Below, one piece after another: positions 62,512 to 64,000 of a stretch of DNA of 64,000 bases. A program made the position numbers and the translations under genes. Positions within the stretch are counted from its first letter, which is position 1; every line of letters starts with the position of its first letter. The DNA is from Dipteris shenzhenensis (Eukaryota > Polypodiophyta > Polypodiopsida > Gleicheniales). The notes under the pieces were generated by a model. It was not told the DNA's origin, did not search any database, and saw only the letters and a program-made list of their open reading frames with translations. The stretch lies in assembly GCA_047967505.1 (NCBI GenBank), contig CM106538.1. One strand, 5' to 3'.

Positions 62512-63720
62512 CTCATGTGGAACAAGCCAGGATCATACCTCATCTTTTTGACGTTGAGAAGCTAGAAATCACAACTACTATAAAAATTTATAGCAAAAGA
62601 CATCAATTGGTCATGGAGGTGGTTGTATGTTGCAAATTTCCACAGATTCATGTGTGGCACTATCATCAGCACATGATTAGATGCAAAGACAATGTATATT
62701 ATGAGGAGGGGGTGAGGAGGTATTAGGAAAAAGGTGAAAGGAGACATTACTTAGGATTAGACATAGACATCTTTGTACTTTTCCCCTTCTCTTGTATTTA
62801 TGTGAAGCCATATACAAGTTTGCACCCATATAATTTGTAAAAGAGAATGAAAATGCATATATTTTTTGTGCTCACTCAATCGTCTTTCCAAGAGGTTGGT
62901 TATGAGTTCTAAGGGATAAAAGTTGGTAGGTTTAATGGTTAAAAGAAAATCCATAATGAATTAAACTAAAATTGAGATGAGTGATGATTGACATGTCCTC
63001 AAGACACTTCATAATGAGTTAGACTAAAATTGATTGACATGTCCTCAAGAAATCCAAGGCAACTATTAAAGACACACCGAAGGGGAGTCTGAGTGAGAGA
63101 CTAGCTCCTATGTGCTTATAAAGTGGTGGATATATAAAGAAAGAGTAGCCACACTAATCAAAGAACTCAAAAGTGAAGGAATGTTAGAGTATGAGGTAAT
63201 AGAGCATTGTAAGAAAAAAAAGAGCATTGAGTAGAATTTGATATGGGGACTTTTGAGATGGACACCATAGTTCTACCAATACCCCATTCTAGCCATATCT
63301 TTTTCCAATTTTTATAGAATAGTCAATGCTAACAAGCTCATAAGCTTGGCAAAGTCAAAGATATGCACACAATGTTTTTCTAATAGAAGGATGCAAGTTT
63401 TCTTTTTCTTTTTGGCTGAATAAATTAGCCAAACCATTGCCAAATTTAGTTTGATTGTGATGCATGCACACACAAGAAAATGATGAGGGATGGGATGATG
63501 TGAGAGAGGGATGAAATGAAAAAAAGACTCATGAGCTTATTTGGTGCTTGTTTTAGTCGTTTTGACCCCTCCGGGTGTCCAAATTCAGTGACACAATAGT
63601 TTTTCTTGCTCTAGACACAATAATGGTGTCAAAACCCCAAAAATTCTGCACCTCAATAGTACCAAGCCATTTGGATTTTTGGGACATAGCATTTATGACA
63701 CACTGACAAACAAGAGTGGG
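62512..63720. other. Spacer, no gene seen
   Basis: AT-rich and without domain signature. A short duplicated segment (62951-63003 and 63009-63048) shares CATAATGARTTARACTAAAA and GATTGACATGTCCTCAAG. The left edge continues the target of copia-5. Confidence 0.55.
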
Positions 63721-63724
63721 AAAT

Positions 63725-64000
63725 TCAAAATGCTAGTGTGTCATCCCTAATGCTCGAGCACTTGACTCATGAACCTTTGAAATGTAGTTGGTGCATTGTC
63801 AACCCAAAAGGCATCACTTTGTAAGCAAAAACTCCCCAAGGTGTGACAAATGATGTTTTCTTTTTATCTTCCTCCTGAGTATGAATTGGAAAGTACCCAG
63901 AATACCCATCACATACAGAATACATCTCATGCCCTACCACTTGGTCTAGTATTTCATCTTGGAATGGCAAAGGAAAATGATCCCTCTTAGTGTATGCATT
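63725..64000 (-). pseudogene. Gypsy reverse transcriptase fragment, runs off window
   Basis: The minus-strand frame from the right edge reads A-Y-T-K-R-D-H-F-P-L-P-F-Q-D-E-I-L-D-Q, then Y-S-V-C-D-G-Y-S-G-Y, E-D-K-K-K-T-S-F-V-T-P-W-G-V-F-A-Y-K-V-M-P-F-G-L-T. A one-base loss then shifts the frame; the next frame gives T-T-F-Q-R-F-M. This is the Ty3/gypsy RT palm, of the Athila/Tat-like F-P-L-P-F type. The catalytic Asp pair is not reached; similarity ends near 63725. The rest of the element, if present, is to the right. Confidence 0.83.

Noticed and set aside
1-64000. CRISPR arrays, bacterial operons or phage-like defence systems
   Set aside because: Introns, LTR retrotransposons, LINEs and plant FeSOD show plant nuclear DNA; no array with regular spacers is present.

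Overview
This window is nuclear DNA of a land plant. The evidence is a spliced C-terminal portion of a plant-type iron superoxide dismutase gene with short GT-AG introns, Ty1/copia and Ty3/gypsy LTR retrotransposons primed by a tRNA-Met-type site (TGGTATCAGAGC), a chromodomain-bearing gypsy element, L1-like LINEs and a Mutator-like DNA element. The genus cannot be fixed from the sequence. Most of the window is repetitive, as in a large plant genome or pericentromeric region, and almost every transposon is broken.

Layout. 1-6.2 kb: plus-strand gypsy chromovirus. 6.4-6.8 kb: minus-strand gypsy integrase scrap. 6.8-12.1+ kb: plus-strand copia element (copia-1) whose gag is split by a 707-bp GAAACG-rich Mutator-like insertion and whose pol carries a 294-bp in-frame tandem duplication. 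13.9-14.5 kb: LTR with primer site, minus strand. 14.6-15.9 kb: LINE 3' end. 15.9-20.8 kb: nearly intact minus-strand copia (copia-2) with an altered RT catalytic motif. 20.9-21.5 kb: unrecognised open frame. 21.67-29.89 kb: a two-level nest, in which copia-3 (minus strand, 266-bp LTRs) sits inside the 5' LTR of a short non-autonomous LTR element flanked by a perfect GATAC duplication. 30.9-31.4 kb: last three exons of Fe-superoxide dismutase. 31.4-39.8 kb: gene-poor, microsatellite-rich DNA.

39.8-56.5 kb is best explained by an inversion of about 16 kb. Half of a copia element (copia-4) with its 160-bp LTR lies at 39985-40500 on the plus strand. The other half with the matching 166-bp LTR lies at 54063-56.45 kb on the minus strand. 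The target-site copies match 4 of 5, and an unknown open reading frame interrupted by the element continues in frame from one flank to the other. Inside the inverted block are a divergent, intronless histone H3/CENH3-like ORF (44977-45600, minus), a repeat field just upstream of it with hairpin-capable cassettes, and a minus-strand LINE missing its 3' end.

56.95-62.51 kb: complete but mutated minus-strand copia (copia-5) with 731/728-bp LTRs and an ACAAG duplication. 63.7-64.0 kb: gypsy reverse transcriptase fragment running off the right edge.

No operon-like or cooperating set of genes is present. The candidate host coding sequences are Fe-SOD, the H3-like ORF and a few unrecognised frames. 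The rest is the layered history of transposition, duplication, deamination-type decay and rearrangement.
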